Of a stretch of 64,000 nt of DNA, positions 10,166-22,194 are shown piece by piece. The notes under the pieces were generated by a model. It worked only from the letters and a program-made list of their open reading frames with translations, was not told the DNA's origin and did not search any database. The first letter of the stretch is position 1. The number at the start of each line of letters is the position of its first letter. A program made the position numbers and the translations under genes. The stretch comes from Riptortus pedestris (taxonomy: Eukaryota; Arthropoda; Insecta; Hemiptera; Alydidae), in the NCBI GenBank assembly GCA_019009955.1, contig CM032230.1:9597501-9661500 (forward strand), given 5' to 3'.

Positions 10166-10391
10166 ATTATTATTTATTAACGTCCATCTTTTGCAACTAA
10201 GGCATATTGGGGCGGCCATTTACAGGTTACTACCGTTTTCTAGCCAGGATGGGACTCAGGATTTTTTTTTTTAGTGAGTTCATCACAAACTGTTCATATT
10301 GCCTAGGCGGGAATCGAACTCGCCAGTCTAGGTTTGCCTTTTGAGATTAAGGCCAACGCTTAAACTCACATATCAAACCTGAGCCACTCAC
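10166..10391 (-). mobile_element. tRNA-derived SINE copy
   Basis: Nearly full length. The tail is TTAACGTCCATCTTTTGC at the left and the tRNA-like head is at the right, with CGGGAATCGAACTCGCC as reverse-strand B box near 10309-10325. Confidence 0.8.
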
Positions 10392-10489
10392 GGGAAATAT
10401 ATATATAAAAAAAATTAACAGTTATTTACATAAATATAATTTTCTTTTGTATCTTTGGTTGGTTTTATAGAGGATCTTTAGCCTCCCCG

Positions 10490-10640
10490 AACTAGACTCA
10501 AGGGTTCTACATAGCGAGTGATCAACTCGAGGTAAAAACTCTGTCAACCTTAAATGAGTTGTCTCTAGTAGACTGACGGGCCTCATTGTCCTTGTAGCCA
10601 GTATATCCTATGTAGTCTGTGTTTGGACGGGATCTGAGAG
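10490..10640. repeat. Dispersed repeat, inverted partner of 225-330
   Basis: It contains TCTCTAGTAGACTGACGGGC, the diverged reverse complement of the block at 235-265. The family is unknown. Confidence 0.5.
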
Positions 10641-11465
10641 AGTCATAATCGTTAGCCATCCTTACGGGCTCCCGCCAAAAGCGACACTAGCGCACTCTGG
10701 TGAGCGACTCGTGAACTAGTATTCTCCCTTGTCGATAGAAATGTAACTGCTTTTACTAAGCTAGCTTACCGAGGGCAGTGGTAGATGTATCCACGCCTTA
10801 ACAAGCACGGCCACCGGCGCAACTCATAAATGCAATTATTAATTTATTATTCCAGGATTTGGCTGATTTTATTCATACGGATCTTGGGACTTGCAGGGTC
10901 ATCGGAAAAATGGGTTTGTTGTAATGGTTGGTAGAGATGGGGGCAGATGGCAGATTGAGCCAAGCCATAAATCAAGCATAGGCCTATCCCAGATAGAGAA
11001 CAGCTGTGTCCAGTCTCTTTACTCCAGCACTTCTTGTGAGAGCCAATAACACTCAGCCGCTCTGGCCCAGCTCCAGCGGCAAACTGCGCTAACTCACAAT
11101 TGGAATCCGTTCCTAATTATTATTATAATGTCCCAACTTGGGCTTGAGATATATTAAAGTTTTTATTGCTCGCTTCGAAACGGCCTGGCAGAGTTTGAAT
11201 TTCTTCTCGGCGGCAAATGGAGTTGCACTAAAACCTCTAACATAACTTTATATTAGGCTCTCAAGGTGAATAAATTAAGTCCACATCGCTCCCTAAATTA
11301 AGAAAGTTATTGCTAGGGTCGCTTTGTATTATATTTAACTTAATAATCGACAATATAAATCGAGGGCGCCTGAATGTCCATCGCATTAAATTAAACAAAT
11401 TTCCCACGCACTGATTTGATACACTATTGGTTACTTCTCCCATATATTTTTTATTCCTAACTAAT
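10641..11465. other. Spacer without recognised gene
   Basis: Moderately G+C-balanced, with no domain, tRNA or repeat that I can name. Confidence 0.35.
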
Positions 11466-11979
11466 AAGTCCGTCACCCAGGGGCTGCATAAACTAAGCAG
11501 ATTTTCCACGTAAAGTTTTACAATAGAGAAATCTGCATACCAGTAACAGTAGTAGGAACAAGTCTCTAAGTCATTTTCACGAGAGCCGAACAGTTACGGA
11601 AACGGCCGAACTAGCTTACGGCGGAAGATCAGGAAGATAGCCGACATCAGCTGATCTCATCCCTTCCGTTATCTGCACACACTTAATAAAAATGCAATTA
11701 TCTTGGTTAATAATCATGATAGAGAACATATGTATACAACAATATTTATAGTAAATTTAATTTTTAATAACATTGGTTCTATACAAGTTTTCGATCCAAC
11801 GTATAGTAAAGGAGATATTTCAAAAATCCCCCCCTCTTAACCCACCTCCCACTGTTCCGATTTCAGCCATTAACGAACTACTTGTTCTTTATTTTTACAT
11901 AAAACGATTAAATTAACGATCAAACAAAAATTGCGACGGCTAGAGCGATAACAGCCACACACACACACACACACACACC

Positions 11980-12060
<81 letters not shown>

Positions 12061-12174
12061 GAACGGACCTCATTTTCGTTTCTCTCCTGGGTAGGATCGA
12101 TGGACATTTGAAAACAATTTTCGTGTCAAGAGTACGACCACAATAGCTGATTTCCCTTGGAGGAAATCACCTAA
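11466..12174 (+). mobile_element. DINE/Helentron-like element, subfamily A
   Basis: Complete copy. The 5' end is AAGTCCGTCACCCAGGGG and the 3' end is TTTCCCTTGGAGGAAA then TCACCTAA. Its microsatellite has become compound: (CA)n at 11956-11994 passing into (TA)n at about 11995-12053. It contains a segment with CCGACATCAGCTGATCTCAT shared with other A copies. Confidence 0.85.
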
Positions 12175-12339
12175 AACCCGATATGTAGAATTGGGGATTC
12201 GCTGTAGGCCGAAAACAGTAAAGCACAAATCACTCCCATAATATTTAAGCTACAAAATATAGTATAGAACAACAATGTTGAGAGGCGTGGGTGTTCCCCC
12301 CGAGAGCGGGGGTGATTTCCCACATTCTGGTTGAACGTA

Positions 12340-12530
12340 CTTGTGTATTAGAGTGGGGGTTTACTGAAAGATACAAACTATAAATTCCAAACATCTCCGT
12401 TAATTTTCGTGATACAGAAAATGTGGACAGAACAACATTTACAGATCTTACAATTTGCAACAAGATTGGTTCTATACACTTTTTCAATCCGACGTATAGT
12501 AAAGGAGATATTTCGATATGAGTATAACTG
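12340..12530 (+). mobile_element. DINE/Helentron-like internal fragment
   Basis: Only the internal block survives, from GTGGGGGTTTACTGAAAGA to AAAGGAGATATTTCGA. The 160-residue minus-strand frame at 12245-12727 runs straight through this fragment and is therefore spurious. Confidence 0.65.
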
Positions 12531-12879
12531 CTAAAAATTGAGTGCGGTGATAGTTGAATGCCCCTTTGGAGATTGTGAAAAGGCTTTCTATAAATAAATA
12601 GCTGAAAATTAATTTTAGTAAATATAAATGACGAAGAACATAATATCTTCCTTGAAGAAATTATTTGAAAAATTGAGGAAGTACGACACAGTTCTGATGA
12701 CGAATTCAGAATATTATTAGCGAACATTATAAAAAAATAAATTACAAAATTTGCTCTGCGTCATATTACGGGCTAAATTATTAAAAGATGGAGAAAAAAA
12801 TTAACGGTGCTTAAATTCCTAAACATGAATTCTTTAAATTTCCTCTTAAACGGATTCGTGAATGTTGACATTTCGACGG

Positions 12880-13350
12880 GGGCATTCATATTTGAGAAGA
12901 ATGCAGGTTATTCCTTTAGCGGTCAAGTTATGCCGTCCTCTCTTTATCTTTATTTTATTTTTTGGATTTATAAAAGCTCTCCGAAAAAGGCTTACTTTCA
13001 TAACTCCTTTTTGGCGGTTGGGTATCCGAGGAATTCTGTGAGGTTGTTACAAAGAGGGAAGGGCGTCGTTAAAATGTCCCGGATGCCGGCGAGTTGAACT
13101 TCTGAAGCAGTCTTTGAAGACTGGCAATGCAGAATTTGGTCGAGGGGGGGGCGCTCTTGGAGTTCACCCCCCCCCCCTCCGTTCCCCGCGGCCATAAATT
13201 GATCTCTTTCTCCCAAAGCCTGATGCTAGGATATTCGAAGAACTGTATTTATAACCCCCCTCGTTATACTTTCATGGAATCCTGCATCTATTCGAATATT
13301 ATGGCTGGAAAATATAGAGCACGTAGGGCAAAACTAGCATATAAGAAAAA
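12880..13350. other. Non-repetitive island, possible regulatory element
   Basis: No repeat signature. It carries G and C homopolymer blocks (13145-13181) and a GGCCATAAATT motif near 13190 of the type bound by posterior Hox proteins. Short frames on both strands do not look like proteins. Confidence 0.25.
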
Positions 13351-13379
13351 AAAAAGTAGTCTTGTAGCATAAAATTCAT

Positions 13380-14200
13380 GTGTGTTGTCTATTCCTTTTT
13401 CTAGAAGACCGGGACTCGTCTGAAAACTAAAACTATCTTAACAAGAGTAGCTCATAAATGTTAAAGTGGTACATCCTTTTGTCCAAGTTTTATTTATCCT
13501 ATTTTCGAACCATAACATTTTCATTTACTAATATTATTCCGTCCTTCTATTTCAATTCTTCATTTTACATGTTTGTCAAACTGTTTTTCCTAATATTTAT
13601 ACACGCTTATCCATAAATATAATTTTTAAACATAAATATAAAAGTAACAATTTAACACCTCAGATTTTTTTTTTTTTTTGCACAAGGTATTTCAATAACA
13701 GAAAAACTTTATTTTGGCCATATTTAGTATAAATTAATCGATTTTAAATTACTATGTTTAAACCATTATTTAAAATCTATTAATATTTTAATACGAGATT
13801 TTCATTCTGAGGTGATTAATATTTTCTTCTTTATTAACAAAAGTAATACCTTCTAATACTAACTCTAAAATAGAAGTGATAGTGCAAAATTTTCAGTGAT
13901 AAGACATACTAACTAAAATACCATAAAACTTAAAAAGAAATAAATATATTAGCTTTGAATAATAATGATGATAGTAATAGTGTTTTAAAAGTGAATAATA
14001 ATAATAGAAAAAAAAATATGGTTCAAATCAAATTAATTGGCCATACGATATTGAATAATATTCATTGTGTAAGGGTAACTGTCATTTCATAAACCGTGGC
14101 TAATAAGTCGAAAACGATTTAATACTATAGCCGGACTTGTAATTAATAACAAGGATTTGGCACAATGTCAAAATTAAGCTAAAAGTAAATATATGTATTA
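13380..14200. other. Very A+T-rich spacer
   Basis: No gene or recognised repeat. Confidence 0.5.
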
Positions 14201-15010
14201 CTAGATAACCCGGCAAAGGTTGTTTTGCCATATAAATTATTTCTAGTTTCTAGATAAATTCTAGTGTAGACAAAAAGTAACTTACTTATTGTGTGTAAGT
14301 ATGTGGTATATGCGTGGAATAGACATGGAGCGCTATGAACGATAAAGGAATATAAAAATAACAAACGCCAAACAATATTATTTTTAAGTTATTATAGTTT
14401 ATTTCTTAAAATTACATATCACATATTAATTACGACAGTAACACTAACAAACAACATCAATCTTTTAATGCTATAGCGTGAACAATATTTTTTGTTAGCC
14501 CATCTTTAGCGAGCACAAACAAACTGGATGGTTTACCCACTCGAGAGCATGCTACGTACAATTGCCCGTGTGAAAAACATGGTGTACTCAAATCTAAGCC
14601 ACAAATAGACATCGTTTGGCCTTGGGATTTGTTGATTGTCATTGCAAATTGAAATTTTAATCGAAGTGCAGTTAAAAACACTATAATTGATCAGTTTTCG
14701 AGCGGGATGATGATTAAATTACTAAAATGGCTATAAAAAAAATAAGGGTTGGTGATAGAAAAGTAAAAATTTAGGGTTTTATGTATTTTTTAATGCCACA
14801 TTATAAAAAAAATTAAAACAAAAATTTTCGTCCAAAAATTAAAAAAAAAATGTTAAGGGTGAACAACCCTTATCAATTAGGGGTATGAAAAATAGATAGT
14901 AGCCGATTCTCAGTCCTACTGAATACGCATATGAAATTTGGTCAAAATCGGTGAAGCCGTTTCGGACGAGTACGCTAACTATCACTGTGACATGGAAATT
15001 TCATATATCA
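14201..15010 (-). mobile_element. Helitron remnant with canonical 3' terminus
   Basis: On the minus strand the element ends GGCAAA-ACAACC-TTTGCC, a six-pair hairpin, followed by GGGTTATCTAG and then a flanking T. A hairpin about 11 nt before CTAG and insertion next to T are the defining 3' features of Helitrons. The other end, near 15010, carries the AAAATCGGTGAAGCCGTTTC stretch also seen in diverged form near 59550. I cannot fix a clear 5' TC. Most of the coding part is deleted, leaving a helicase tail at 14457-14681. Confidence 0.75.
14457..14681 (-). pseudogene. Helitron PIF1-type helicase, C-terminal fragment
   Basis: The ~74 residues contain FAMTINKSQGQT (helicase motif V region) and, 18 residues on, HGQLYVACSRVGKPSSLFV (motif VI region). 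These are hallmarks of PIF1 family superfamily-1B helicases and in this form of the helicase half of Helitron RepHel proteins. The element's 3' hairpin and CTAG lie 256 bp downstream, which is the normal order. The Rep (HUH nuclease) domain, Walker A and Walker B are all absent, so the fragment cannot act alone. A host PIF1 gene is less likely because of this placement. Confidence 0.85.
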
Positions 15011-15248
15011 AATTATTCCAATTTAAATGGCCAATTTTATTTAAATTGTAACAGGGAATAGTGTAATCAAATGTTTGCTTGTAGAAACATAGTTATGAAA
15101 AAAAATAAATAATATATACAGTTATATATACACAGTATATATAGTTTCGTCCGTAGTACGTGCCAAATGGTTAAATGAATGTTAAAATTAATGTTTTTAC
15201 CTATTTAGTAAAATGCTATAATAATTACATTTTGAGTCCTCTTACCTC

Positions 15249-15999
15249 AAAAAAGTCCGTCACGCAGGGGCTGCGTAAACTAAGCAGATTTCCCACGTGA
15301 AGTTTTACAACAGAGAAATCCGCACACTAGTAACAGTAGTAGTAACGAGTCTAATTTCCGGAGAGCCGGAAGTTACGGAAACGGCCAAACTAGCTTTTTT
15401 TTTTTATTTTACGTCCACTTTATGCTACTAGGCTAATCGGGACGGGTTATCTACAGGTTACCATCCCTTTCTCGCCAGGGTGGACCTAAAGAGTTTATTT
15501 TAACGACGCCGTCATTAAATAAATCTCTACTGCCGAACTAGCTTTTCGGGGATACTCACGAATAGACCCGACATCAGCCGATCTCATCTCGCCCGTTATC
15601 CGTACTCACTTAATATAAATGCAAACATCTCTGTTAATATTCAAGACAGAGAATAAATGTATAGAACAATATTTATATTAAATTTAATTTGCAATAAGAT
15701 TGGTTCTATTTACTTTTTCGATCCGACATTTAGTAAATATTTCGAATTTTCAAAAATCCCCCCTCCCACTGGTCCGATTTCAGCCATTAACAAACTCGAT
15801 CTTTCTTTTTTTCATAAAACAAGTAAATATCGAGGTTGGTAACGATCAAAGAAAAATTATGACCACTATAGCGTTAACAGACAAATTTATATATATGTAA
15901 TTTTGAACGGACTTCATTTTCATCATCTCCTGGGTAGGATCGATGGAAGAATTTTTTCGAAAACAAGCTCATGAGTACCCTTAAGGGAAATCTGCTAAA
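15249..15999 (+). mobile_element. DINE/Helentron-like element, subfamily A, with SINE inside
   Basis: The 5' end is AAAAAAGTCCGTCACGCAGG and the 3' end is CCCTTAAGGGAAATCTGCTA. The left arm of the 3' palindrome (the GCTGATTTC side) is deleted. A SINE with target-site duplication interrupts it at 15399-15535. The (TA)n tract is reduced to a few repeats near 15889. Confidence 0.85.
15399..15535 (-). mobile_element. 5'-truncated SINE nested in element 15249-15999
   Basis: It is flanked by AACTAGCTTTT on both sides (15388-15398 and 15536-15546), a clean 11-bp target-site duplication. The minus-strand tail (T-rich on the plus strand) adjoins ACGTCCACTTTATGC. The tRNA-like head is missing, as expected for 5' truncation during target-primed reverse transcription. 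Confidence 0.9.
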
Positions 16000-16179
16000 A
16001 TGATTTACGCAAGTACTCTTACTTTCATAATATTCCAAACTAATGGACTTTAAAAATAGATGAACTTGGAATTTCAACTTTTTGTTCTTATTGTGTTATT
16101 ATAAAGATAAATAATACACAAGAAAATCGTTGAAAGGCCGTTGTAAAAAGGAGCAGGAAATAGTGAAGAATATCTTCCT

Positions 16180-16590
16180 CTTTTCATTAGGAGACTGTGC
16201 GTTATCTGTACCTGTTCCCTTGTCGGGGGGAAATAGAGTCGGTTCCCTTATCAGTAAAGGGGGTGGGGTCATTGATAAGGGCTATTTTCCCGCGCAATTA
16301 CAGCTGGCCTGGGAGAAAACATTTTGTCATTACCGAAGAGGGGCCGGATCGAAACATCCCTCACAGCCAGATAGCGCCTCTAACTCTTGTATTATTGCCT
16401 CCTTCAACAGCCTCATTTGGCATTGCCAATCTTGGAAAAACTGCCTCAGGGAAATTAGGGGCGGGGGAAAAGTGCCATCTGTCAAAAGTATTCTTATCTC
16501 GTTCCAGCGTTTATCGGGATCACTAATAAACGCTCTTATGGGACCGCATCAGCACAAAGTAGTCTTGAGAACGAAAATGAATTTATTATA
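16180..16590. promoter_or_regulatory. Non-repetitive island with GATA-type motif cluster
   Basis: Motifs such as CTTATCAG (near 16247), TGATAAGG (near 16272) and TTCTTATCTC (near 16492) give several GATA cores in ~330 bp. The region is open in two overlapping plus-strand frames, but neither resembles a protein I know. An enhancer-like element is the working guess, from composition and motifs only. Confidence 0.3.
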
Positions 16591-16599
16591 ATATGAAAT

Positions 16600-17035
16600 T
16601 AGTCGACAATATGTAATTGTAACAGAGAAAAAAAGAGTTTTCTATTACATTTACTTTTTATTTATTTTATTGTCTATTTCATATTTTTAATAACTAAACA
16701 TAATTCTTCCGCATCACCTTATCAAAGATTTGTAAAAGAATTTCACACACGATACTTTACCAATTTACAGTTCCAGAGGAAATTATTTTTTGAGCGAACA
16801 AGTATGCTCCGCAAATTTCTATCGATAATTTTCACTTCAGGTAATTCTACTTTTAGAAGGGATTTCACAGGTTAAGTAAATGGCCACAATTCCACAAGTG
16901 TGTGGAAGTGTGACATTTTTACTCAACCTGCAATATAATTCACTTCCACCTGCCAGAATACCAACTTAGTATAGAAGAATTACTTTCATAGAAATGTAAT
17001 ATTTAAAAGGGCTAGTTAAAGACAGCAGTTGCCAT
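16600..17035. other. A+T-rich spacer
   Basis: No gene or named repeat seen. Confidence 0.45.
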
Positions 17036-17822
17036 TTTAGCAGATTTCCCTTAAGGGAAATCAGCTATTGAGGTTGTACTCATGACGGAATTTTCGAGAT
17101 TTTTCTTCAAATGTCCATCGATCCTACCTAGTAGATGACGAAAAGGAGGTCCGTTCAAAACTATATATATATATATATATATTTGTCTGTTACCGCTCTA
17201 GCGGTCGCAATTTTTGTTTGATCGTTACCAAACTCGATATTTAGTTGTTTTATGTAAAAAGAAAGATTAAGTTCGTTAACGGCTGAAATCGGACCAGTGG
17301 AAGGGGGGGTTTAGAAGGGAGGATTTTCGAAAATTCGAAATATCTCCGTTACTATACGTCGGATCGAAAAATATTACGAAATCAATCTTATTGCAAATTA
17401 AATTTACTATAAATATTGCTCTATACATTTATTCTCTATCTTGAATATTAACCGAGATATTTGCATTTTTATGAAGTCTGAGGTCGGGTATACTTCGGAT
17501 TACGTCGGCCATCTTCGTCATTTCTCGGCTCAGGCGGAAGCTTCTAACCTGACCTGTAGTTTGTAACCTTACCTAACCTTCTTTGCTTTGTGGGATTTAT
17601 GCAAATACGTGCTGTTCATCCGCCCCCCCCCCCTTCTTTAGTTCTTGGATTATTCTTACAATTCAGAAGCCGTTTCAGTTGGGAATTTATTTTAATTAAC
17701 TGAAAAATTCCTCATTATCTAATCACGGTGGTATTGTGTTACCAGTATGCAGATTTGTCTATTGTAAAACTTCACAGGGGAAATCTGCTTAGCTTACGCA
17801 GCCCCTGCGTGACGGACTTTTT
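17036..17822 (-). mobile_element. DINE/Helentron-like element, subfamily A, long form
   Basis: One of the best-kept copies. The 3' terminus at the left is intact (TTAGCAGATTTCCCTTAAGG) and the 5' terminus at the right has CTGCGTGACGGACTTTTT. A (TA)n tract lies at 17163-17182. It includes the long-form block with a C-run at 17622-17633, shared with 2994-3772 and 41369-42098. Confidence 0.93.
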
Positions 17823-17828
17823 ACAAAT

Positions 17829-17990
17829 GGGGCACAGATTAGCCTTGTGAGTTTAAGCATTGACTTCAATCTCACATGGTAAACCTAGAGTGGCGAGTTC
17901 GATTCCCGCCTTGACAAAGGAATTTATTTAGTGACGGAATTCATTAAATAAAATCCTTAGTCCCACCCTGGCTAGAAAAGGGTGGTAAGT
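17829..17990 (+). mobile_element. tRNA-derived SINE copy, 3'-truncated
   Basis: It lies only a few bases beyond the 5' end of the preceding element. The B box GAGTTCGATTCCCGCC is at about 17898-17913, followed by the body with AGTCCCACCCTGGCTAGAAA. The usual 3' tail is absent. Confidence 0.8.
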
Positions 17991-18104
17991 TCGTGCAAAA
18001 ATAAAACAATTTAATTTAAACTCAATTTTCAAAGATTTTTGGAGTTAATTGTCTTTTTTAATTATCTATGCCCTCTCTATAATTGTTGTTTTCAAATATT
18101 AAGA

Positions 18105-18288
18105 GAGTGATTCGTGCCTTCTTGTCTTTCGGCCTCCAGTAAACCCCCGCATCTACTCGTCAGATTTTCACTTAAAAACGTAAATTATAGGATGAAATGA
18201 GATGAATGGTGTGTTATACCAGCACGCCTTGTGATTTCTCAAAATCTGCTTAGTTAACGCAGCCCCTTCGTAACGGACGTTTTCCGAT
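18105..18288 (-). mobile_element. DINE/Helentron-like 5' part, subfamily C
   Basis: It has the C-type block GGCCTCCAGTAAACCCCC, then GGATGAAATGAGATGA, then AAATCTGCTTAGTTAACGCA and ACGGACGTTTT. The 3' half is missing. Confidence 0.75.
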
Positions 18289-18407
18289 ATGGCATTGAAT
18301 TTGGGAATAATAGATTAATATCTACTTATATTACAAATTTTCCTCATTGGAAAAACTCTAGTGTACACACATAGGAAGGCAGCTGAAATAAAATAAATAA
18401 TATATCT

Positions 18408-18522
18408 TTTAGCAGATTTCCCTTAAGGGATTTCTTCCCCATCGATCCTACCTAGTAGATGACAAAAATGAAGTCCGTTCAAAATTATATATATATATAT
18501 ATATATCTATATATATATATAT
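18408..18522 (-). mobile_element. DINE/Helentron-like element, left part (split by LTR element)
   Basis: It contains the 3' terminus, an internal deletion after CCCTTAAGGG, and the first part of the TA tract. The rest continues at 27759 after the LTR retrotransposon. Confidence 0.9.
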
Positions 18523-19048
18523 ATATAAAGCAGTAGTGTGATTTAGTTAATTGTAAAGGGTAGTGTGTTTTAGTTAATAGTTAGTAGCAATTAATCATGT
18601 GTGAATTACTCATGTTTGTGGATAAAGCACGGTAATTGTGTAAGATATTCAATTATTTAATATGGGTATACTTGGGTGGGGATGGCTCGGTGCTAGAGAG
18701 GGTTTTGTTGCTGACCGGTGTGATGTGACGCCGGGAAGGGACAGTTTCTGTCCTGCAGGCAGGGACTGGGTGGTGCGTCGTCAGTGCTGTAGCAGAGGCA
18801 GACCCTCAGCATGTATTGAGACCATGGATAATCCTAGGTTGAGGGACCTTTTAGTCATACCCATTCGTGATCTGAATAGCCAGTCCTTTCTCCGGGTTAT
18901 TTAGTTTTTATGGTGTTTATATTTTTTTTGTAGTTAACTACTTTTTTAATCCTAGTTGGTAAGAAATATATGGGATTTAAGATGGAAAATATAGGACTAC
19001 TCATCACGCCCCCCTCCCACTCTGCACAGAAAATAAATCCTCATTACC
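18523..19048 (+). repeat. 5' LTR of Gypsy element
   Basis: It aligns to 27256-27758 over its whole length: AATTGTAAAGGGTAGTG, then TTAATCATGT, then CTGACCGGTG, and the end ...CCTCATTAC. The first bases (TGTT in the 3' copy) have merged with the TA tract, so the start is accurate to a few bases. Confidence 0.88.
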
Positions 19049-19051
19049 AAA

Positions 19052-19069
19052 TGGTGTCAGGCGCGGGGT
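19052..19069 (+). promoter_or_regulatory. Primer binding site, tRNA-Leu type
   Basis: TGGTGTCAGG is the exact complement of the CCTGACACCA 3' end of several animal tRNA-Leu species. The next bases match only partly. It lies 3 bases after the LTR, the expected place. Confidence 0.65.
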
Positions 19070-20905
19070 TGGTGTAGTTTAGTTTACGCCCGATTTTGGG
19101 CTAAACTACTTAAAGAACTACGCCGTGTGAATTGAGTAATAAGAGAATGAGTTTAGTGAAAGAGTGAGTGAGGAGATAGGGCCGTGGCTAGCTATAGCGA
19201 CACAGGAATGGCGATAAGGATAGTTGATGAGAGCTTTTTAAATTCTCGTCGACGAGTCGCCTCATTCCAAGAGGCCTCCTTTATCAGTTACTCATACCCT
19301 ACAAGTTGATTAGGAAGCCTTAGGTTTCGCTGAGGCGGTCAAGCCCGAGCGTAGTAAAATAAATAATCTTTTCCCTTATTGCGTATATTCTCACCTTTTT
19401 TAGTAAGCAGTTGGAAGGGGAAAACTTCGGACTCAAAAGTTGGAAGCAGCTCGTCGAGGCTAATCGGGCTGTTCCGAGGAGAGGGGAAAGCATTATTGAA
19501 AACGAGGGAGCTTGTAATACAGCAGTGATCCACACAGCTGAGGTACCGCTAACGGGTATAAAAGAAAGTCAAAGTGACCGAATCTGTACTAACGCGAGAC
19601 TATGTTGGGCGGTCCCCTGGGCTCAAGTAAGAAAGGACATGGAGCCTCCAGACTATGGTATTATCACGTGTCTAGGTTGAACCAGGGGGGGGAGTCAGTA
19701 TTCTCAGTGACTGATTTTTTTTTGAAGGGGGGCGTGGAGGGGTGGGAACTTGTATGCCCAATGCGGTAAACTGGGGGAGAGCTTAGATTAAAATCCTCGG
19801 TTGTGAGGATGTACGTTGAAGGTGTCCAAAGCCGTCGTCGTTTTTTTTAGCCAGTCCGTCGTGACACTGACCGAGGCCGGTGTCCAGTCGACCTACGGAG
19901 GCGATTTAGAAACGATCCTGTTAGGTTAGATAGAGGGCTAGTACTGTTTAAAGATACCTGGAAACCGGAAAACAGTACTTGATTGTAAAACTTAGTAGCG
20001 TTCGTTCAGGGAAAAAGGGCGAAGACTCCAGGGCTCTTTCGCGGTACCGCCTGTAGAGCCAATAGGTGAAAAATGCTTCTGAAGGAAAAGGGGTCTCCAA
20101 TAGAGCAAATGACAGTTCGCGAGGATGGAGAGACAGATCGATCGCGTAGGTTATTAAACGGCGCGTCCTCGTACCTGAGTGGCCCTTCTTCCTTACGGGG
20201 GCGGCGATGTAAGGACGACCGGATTTGTACGGATGTTCCCCCTCCGGCATTCCCTCTTCCTTGGGAAGAAGCAGTAGAAGCTAGAAAGGGGTTGGCACCA
20301 TTGAGCTTGGAGGGAGGAGGGGGGATTGGGTGGGGTAGGGTATACGGCATGGTCGTATTGCAACAATTGATTGATGAGACGGGGGGAAGAAGGGCCGGTG
20401 GGGTGAAGGCTAGGCGTACACCAAGACCCGAGGGGAAAAAGTCCCTGGGTCTCTTCAGTTGGAAGTTGCATTTGTATATCGCTGTGGAAGAGGTAGCCGG
20501 TCACTTTTCATAGGTAAGAAATGTGCAACGCTCAGGTCACTCCAGGTCGGCATTCGGCGAGCGGGGCAACTGATTAGAAGTAAACAAAAACGGGGGGGGA
20601 GGCCTGGACGCTACGTGTTGCTATAGATGGCCGAACTACCAGGGCACGTCGTCGCTAAGGAATGCCGCCAGAGGGTTAAGAACTCAGCGAGCGCACTATT
20701 AGGGAAAAAACCCCAAAAAAAAGGGCCAACAAGACGTGGTCGGAAGCCCCGCGCGAACCCAGGTCTAAAACTATAAGAAAAGGCGGGGAGGGCGAGACAG
20801 TAGGACGTTAGGCTCCATCGGGATTGGAAGAAGGAGTGGGAAGGGGGAAAAAAGCCTAGGTTTACAGTCCAAAGTGAGCAATAGACGGCCGTCTCCCACA
20901 CCTTA
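19070..20905 (+). pseudogene. Gag region of Gypsy element, decayed
   Basis: By position this should encode the structural Gag protein. Several frames are partly open (for example 19411-19680 and 20073-20513) but none runs through, and I cannot recognise a capsid domain. Just before the protease, near 20523-20560, a K-C-(x)n-GHS-like string could be the remnant of a CCHC zinc knuckle. This is weak. The assignment rests on the protease at 20910 and the primer site at 19052. Confidence 0.45.
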
Positions 20906-21250
20906 ATGGCTATTAGATACGGGGGCTGATGTCACACTCCCTCCCTCAAGAAGCGCTATCAGAGGAAAGGATATACTAACTCACTCCTCCGGAAGTAAGT
21001 AAAATTAAAAGGGCCGTTGTCCGGGGAGGCGGTTGGGTGGAGGGGTTCTTCGTGGGTATTATAGAGCAATCGGTGAGAGTTGCCTGCGACTTGGACCAGA
21101 CCGACCTTATACAAACTTGTGGTGATCGCAGAAGTAGAATTATTGACTGCGAAGCAGGCTCGCTGGGCATGGATTTGACATAGGAGATTTGGTGCCGGTG
21201 TGTTGATATTTCCTCTGGAGTCAATTACAGGCTACCCGTTCCCCTTTCGC
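20906..21250 (+). pseudogene. Retroviral-type aspartic protease remnant
   Basis: At 20910-20936 the plus strand reads LLDTGADVT, the active-site loop D-T-G-A of retropepsins, preceded by two hydrophobic residues as in the family. The dimeric enzyme would cut the Gag-Pol precursor. The frame downstream is quickly interrupted, and the second conserved helix motif (ILG-type) is not clear. Confidence 0.7.
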
Positions 21251-22194
21251 GATTATTTAATTATAATTGATGAGAGTCAATGAGGACAGGTTAGAAGAAG
21301 GACAGACAGTGGATGAAGGGGAGAGATAAAGCGCGGACCGCCTGAGCTAGGTTTCTAAGGTGTGGGGAGCAATAAAGAGGGGAGGTGAAACGGCCCGCCG
21401 TCGGGCAGAGTCGTGCATTGTCTAAATCCCCCTGAGGCGCACAATCTCTTAAGGGTAGACCGAAAGACAGGGAGACTTGAAAGGAATTCTCTCTTGGGCT
21501 ACGATGCGGGTGAATTCGTTCGTCGAGTTGAAGGTACAGAGGGCGCGAAAGTAATCCCCCTCCTTACTGTGAATGCCTTGGTGCGCAACTGGGAAGATAA
21601 TGAGGTCGTATTAAGCCGGGACGGACGCGGGTGCTGGTCGAACCTGAACTTGTGGCAGCTAGCGGTCTCTGAAGGAATAGCGCGGTGTGGTGGCTTGTGG
21701 CACGGAAGCTCAAAAGCTCAAGGCGTTTTGTGGACTGAATGGTGACTAAATGAAACCTCCACCGAATTACGATTGAATAAGGGTGTGAGAGGATCGCGGG
21801 GCAAAGGCTTACGACGATATGCCACTTCTGATAGAGCGTTGTTGACGTACGGGAAGACAGTATCCGCCCCTTAAACAGCCGTTTGTCGAGGATGGCTAAC
21901 CCTGTCTCGGGGAGAAATAAGCGGTTGGTAAGCGGGCGCATCTGCCAGCCGAGATAGGAAAAAGCACCTGAATTCTGAACACGTTGCTGATGGATTTACT
22001 CGGTACATATCTTGGAGGAACCTGGGGGAGGAAAGGGTTGTAGCGCTTTTGCTCTGTGTTCCATACACATAAAAAAAGGAGACGCGTCCTCCGATTGCCG
22101 GAAACGGCCCTCCGCTACTTAACAGGGTCCCCTTTCAATGAGAGGGCTTGTGGTCTGTGTGGTGGGTGGAACAATTGGAAGGCATGCTCGCCAA

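Noticed and set aside
12245..12727. 160-codon minus-strand frame, one of the longest in the window
   Set aside because: It crosses a recognisable element fragment (12340-12530) in the antisense direction and has no domain. Length is explained by low stop density.
16130..16591. 153-codon plus-strand frame
   Set aside because: Two overlapping frames are open together and the sequence carries transcription-factor-like motifs. No protein resemblance was seen.
20193..20504. Antisense frames within the Gypsy gag region
   Set aside because: Shadows of a G+C-rich sense strand. No domain in the antisense direction.
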